Shown here piece after piece: positions 8,343 through 64,000 of a stretch of DNA of 64,000 nt. The translations under genes were made by a program, and so were the position numbers. The DNA is taken from assembly GCF_932526225.1 (NCBI RefSeq), contig NC_064041.1, forward strand, positions 9,966,813-10,030,812, in the 5' to 3' direction. Every line of letters begins with the position of its first letter. Within the stretch, counting starts at the first letter, position 1. A model generated the notes under the pieces. It saw only the letters and a program-made list of their open reading frames with translations, searched no databases and was not told the DNA's origin. Source of the stretch: Nematostella vectensis (taxonomy: Eukaryota > Cnidaria > Anthozoa > Actiniaria > Edwardsiidae).

Positions 8343-8427
8343 GAGACGGGGCTAGGAGGCCCGGAGGGGCGATTCGCGCCTCCCAGGCCGTTTCACTGAA
8401 ACCCCCCGGGCCCCCCCCCCCCCCCAC
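8343..8427. repeat. GC-rich terminal block and poly-C
   Basis: A purine-rich GC block with an internal hairpin (GGAGGC pairs with GCCTCC) leads to the palindrome GTTTCACTGAAAC and a long C-run at about 8401-8426. The same block ends the first copy at 7341-7412. This is the probable right terminus of the element; a sharp change to AT-rich DNA follows. Confidence 0.55.
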
Positions 8428-10002
8428 TCACTGTCCTGATCTGGTAAAAAATTGTAAGAAATATCCATGTAAAAGTATACTTACATGAAAGGCAACCTCG
8501 ATTTGGATATTTGTGTCTTTTTGAATTTCTATTTCCATTTAACTAAAAAAATTATACTTTTTATTTATGATCTGTTATGAATACTTTGTTCAAATTTGAC
8601 TTTCCAAAAAAAAGAAAGGATAGAGAGGATGTGTATTATAGTGACTATCCACTGAAGTCGTTTCTAATGTGACCTCTTGGCTGACCAGAAACTATAATAC
8701 GTTTTATAATAATTGCAAAAAAGGCAAGAAAGGTATAAGAGCATGCATATAATGTAAGACTTGCCACCATTATAGTAATGCACTTTAAGTCCTTGTTAAA
8801 TCTTTCAGAAAAGCTCTTGTGGGTAAGATTATGCTGCCACTCAAACAGTCTGTTATTTCCCTGTAATAATAACAGCCTGTTATTTCGCTGTAATAGATAA
8901 TTATATGTAACGATAAGGAAAATATCCTGAAGTTTTTCTTTTAAGGAAATAATCTGCTGCATTGAGTTTTGCAACTCAAAAAGCTTTATTGTTGACTGTA
9001 AAATAACTTAGTTTACACATTTCCCTATTATGATGATCATTTTTTTTTACTTAATGATTATTGAAGTTGTTCATATTAGCTGTAAACATGCTACTCTTAC
9101 TATTAAATACTAACTGCAGGTATTGGCCTGCCAAAATATAGTGTATTAAAAAGTACCTCTGAATGGTGTCAACCTTTTTCCTTTAAGGTCTTGTCCCTAA
9201 CTGTTGACATCCAGCAGGATAGACGTTGTCAAGTGGTTTATATGTCCAAGCTATTGACCTATTTGCCTTGATTCTCAACATTTTATCAAACCAGGAAATA
9301 ATAGCCACAAACTGGGTATTTTGAAGCTAAGGCAAGGTAGTTGGTAGCTATATAGGGTGAATATGTTAACCAAATGTTATGGGAGAGCTTTGCCGAGCTC
9401 TTTGTCAAATGTTATTTGACCCATTCAAACCAAAATAGATGTCCTAAAACAATTGAATATTTTATATTGTAACTTTATTAGCCCCATCTACATTGATCAT
9501 GTCATTTCTATATCCTTCCTCTGAATATCAGTCTGTGAAAAAATCTTATAATTGATAAGGGGTCCAAGCACCAGGTGGTAAATGGACCAGGAGTTCATTT
9601 CCCCATGTGATCCACAATATTTCAAGAGCCTGAAACTGTTTGAGTGACAGCATCATCTGTCCATCAAGAACTTTTTTTTAAATATTTTACAAGGGCCATT
9701 ACTATAATGATGGCAAGCCTTATTACAAGCCAGGATGACAGATATGCATGCTTTTATACACTCCTGGCCTTTTTTGCATAGATTTTAAATCTTATTATGA
9801 TTCTGGACAGCAAAGAGGTCAGACAAAAGAAAGTAAAATTTGAAAAAATTAAGGTACTGTAAGTATGTAATACTTTAAGTACTGTATTCATAACAGATCA
9901 TAAGTTAAATGAGTAAGAAACAAGTATCATACTTTTACATGGTTATTTTTTACAATTTCTTACCAGATCAGGGCAAGTTGAGTCCAGGGCAGGTCATGAG
10001 TG
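8425..10002. mobile_element. DNA transposon remnant with terminal inverted repeats
   Basis: Sequence from 8425 (CACTCACTGTCCTGATCTGG, then TAAAAAATTGTAAGAAATA) is matched in reverse complement at about 9850-10002. The shared blocks include CCTGATCTGGTAA, CCATGTAAAAGTAT and TTATGATCTGTTATGAATAC, giving arms of about 150 bp with one indel. The interior is AT-rich, with only a 109-codon minus-strand frame (8645-8974) of no recognised family. It is probably non-autonomous or decayed. The target duplication is not clear because the left end abuts poly-C. Confidence 0.65.
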
Positions 10003-10390
10003 TTAATATTTATGCGTATCATGACTAAATTATTTCTTATATAAGTTATATATAAGTTTAATATAAATGTAAAACAAAAAACAAGACATAAACCTCCGTA
10101 TTTTACTTCTTACACTATTGTTAGTTAACTAGAAGTATCAAACACCTTATGAATGATAATATGGCCTCTCAGCGAGAGAATGTCGATATCGAAACAAATG
10201 ATCACTTATTTCCGAATTTTTTGCAAGAGTAAGAAAAAATGTCCTCGTAACAAAGTTTGAGTCCACTTATGGAGAAATAAATAGTCCAAGGCTAGTAAGA
10301 AAATGTTTCTTTCTTTGTGGCTAAAAGGGTTCAGAAATTAGGAGGCATATGACGATGTAGGAAGACTTTGAAAAGCAAGTGCCGTTTTCC
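10003..10390. other. Intergenic, no gene seen
   Basis: AT-rich sequence between the inverted-repeat element and the promoter region of the RNF213-like gene. I see no coding or RNA features. Confidence 0.6.
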
Positions 10391-10394
10391 CCCT

Positions 10395-10905
10395 TCTCGG
10401 CCGCCATTTTGGATTCCTTGAGACAAAGTCAATTTTTCCGCCCTGTCATCTGATTGGCTAATCCGTGCGTCTAAAAATAGCATGATCCTAGGGAACGCCG
10501 TGACACTTCTATAATACAGATGATTGCCCCTACTTATAAGCCCCTGCCTAAATCGAGTGAAAACGGCCGGTACTTCCGACTCTGCCGCCATCTTGTTTGA
10601 AAATAAACATTGGATAATTTATGCTGAAATCCTGGGTGTAGGAGGAGTCACGTGACCGGCCGATCCCAGGCCCTTTACCTTTTTCCCGACCCAAATGACA
10701 GGAAATGGAGAGGGCCCTGGGAACGACGTCGAGAGGCTCGTTTGGCGTTCCAGAGCGCGAGCATTTCCGGTAGGGGCATTTTTTGCAATTTCTTGGAAAT
10801 AGCTAGCTTTTGAGGTTGGAAATAGAAGTCATTGCATTTGAGTCGTAGAGCCTTTTGACTAAAGACATGGAAAGCTTACGCTGATCTACATAAGACAAAA
10901 TCGTC
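10395..10905 (+). promoter_or_regulatory. Probable promoter and 5' UTR of the RNF213-like gene
   Basis: GC content and CpG rise here. Two YY1-like sites (GGCCGCCATTTTGG at 10399-10412 and GCCGCCATCTTG at 10584-10595) and a palindromic E-box GTCACGTGAC at 10647-10656 are visible. A housekeeping-type TATA-less promoter is likely. The transcription start is not determinable; an upstream non-coding exon is possible. Confidence 0.5.
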
Positions 10906-10908
10906 GAG

Positions 10909-63984
<53,076 letters not shown>

Positions 63985-64000
63985 GTAATGTATTAATATG

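Larger units (their letters stand above)
6430..8417. repeat. Tandem duplication of about 1 kb at the element end
   Basis: Two copies, about 6430-7424 and 7425-8417. Each contains most of the Gly-rich gene, a run of subterminal repeats with the motifs CCTAATTAATTATTCATG and TACGTGAAATCGATTT, then the GC-rich block AGACGGGGCT...GGAGGCCCGGAGGGGCGA, the palindrome GTTTCACTGAAAC, and a C-run. Divergence is low in the gene and higher in the subterminal part. The second copy has more subterminal repeats. Confidence 0.8.
1..8425. mobile_element. Polinton/Maverick-like element, right part
   Basis: This GC-rich, intron-free, gene-dense block contrasts with the AT-rich intron-rich DNA to its right. It combines a DD35E integrase, an SF1-helicase/HNH fusion, several short single-helix membrane proteins and larger proteins of the type that recur in cnidarian Polinton-like elements. 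No DNA polymerase B, capsid or packaging ATPase is visible; if present they lie left of the window. The right end is a tandem duplication of about 1 kb ending in a C-rich tract near 8425. Frameshifts in at least three genes suggest a decaying copy. Family assignment rests on remembered protein similarity plus the integrase; it has not been tested by search. Confidence 0.7.

Noticed and set aside
8645-8974. 109-codon minus-strand frame as a gene
   Set aside because: Hydrophobic and low-complexity, inside an inverted-repeat element, with no recognised motif.

Overview
The window looks like animal DNA, most likely from an anthozoan cnidarian such as a sea anemone. It has a very intron-rich host gene, many short inverted-repeat transposons, a tRNA-derived SINE, and a virus-like element whose small membrane proteins resemble those of cnidarian Polinton/Maverick-type elements. 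The species is inferred, not proven.

Bases 1 to about 8,425 are GC-rich and gene-dense. They form part of a Polinton/Maverick-like (adintovirus-like) element whose left end lies outside the window. It carries the C-terminus of an SF1-helicase-like protein joined to an HNH domain, a DD35E retroviral-type integrase, several small one-helix membrane proteins, larger virion-like proteins, and a right end duplicated in tandem with a period of about 1 kb. Several genes are frameshifted, so this copy is probably decaying. From 8,425 to 10,002 lies a second, AT-rich element with terminal inverted repeats.

From about 10,400 to the right edge is one plus-strand gene, an RNF213 (mysterin) orthologue. 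I traced 70 coding exons (10,909 to 63,984). Each splice phase matches its neighbour, giving about 5,028 codons. The order is: N-terminal zinc ribbon, disordered repeat region, CBM20-like module, long helical stalk, AAA+ units with two complete ATPase sites (Walker A in exons 34 and 40, Walker B in exons 35 and 41), a C3HC4 RING finger (exon 62), and the start of the segment that precedes the RZ-type zinc finger in human RNF213. The last part of the gene is off the right edge. Exon 8 needs two frame changes, and intron 52 probably uses a GC donor.

The most striking feature is that tandem repeats in the introns repeatedly grow out of exon-intron junctions. At least nine junctions (exons 11, 23, 30, 34, 45, 46, 54, 56 and 69) have a tandem duplication or minisatellite whose unit contains the splice site plus adjoining exon bases. 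The largest has 38 copies of a 60-bp unit, each carrying the exon 56 acceptor. The four copies nearest the real site would extend the protein in frame. Other introns hold SINEs, several families of inverted-repeat mini-transposons, microsatellites, and a recent perfect hairpin.
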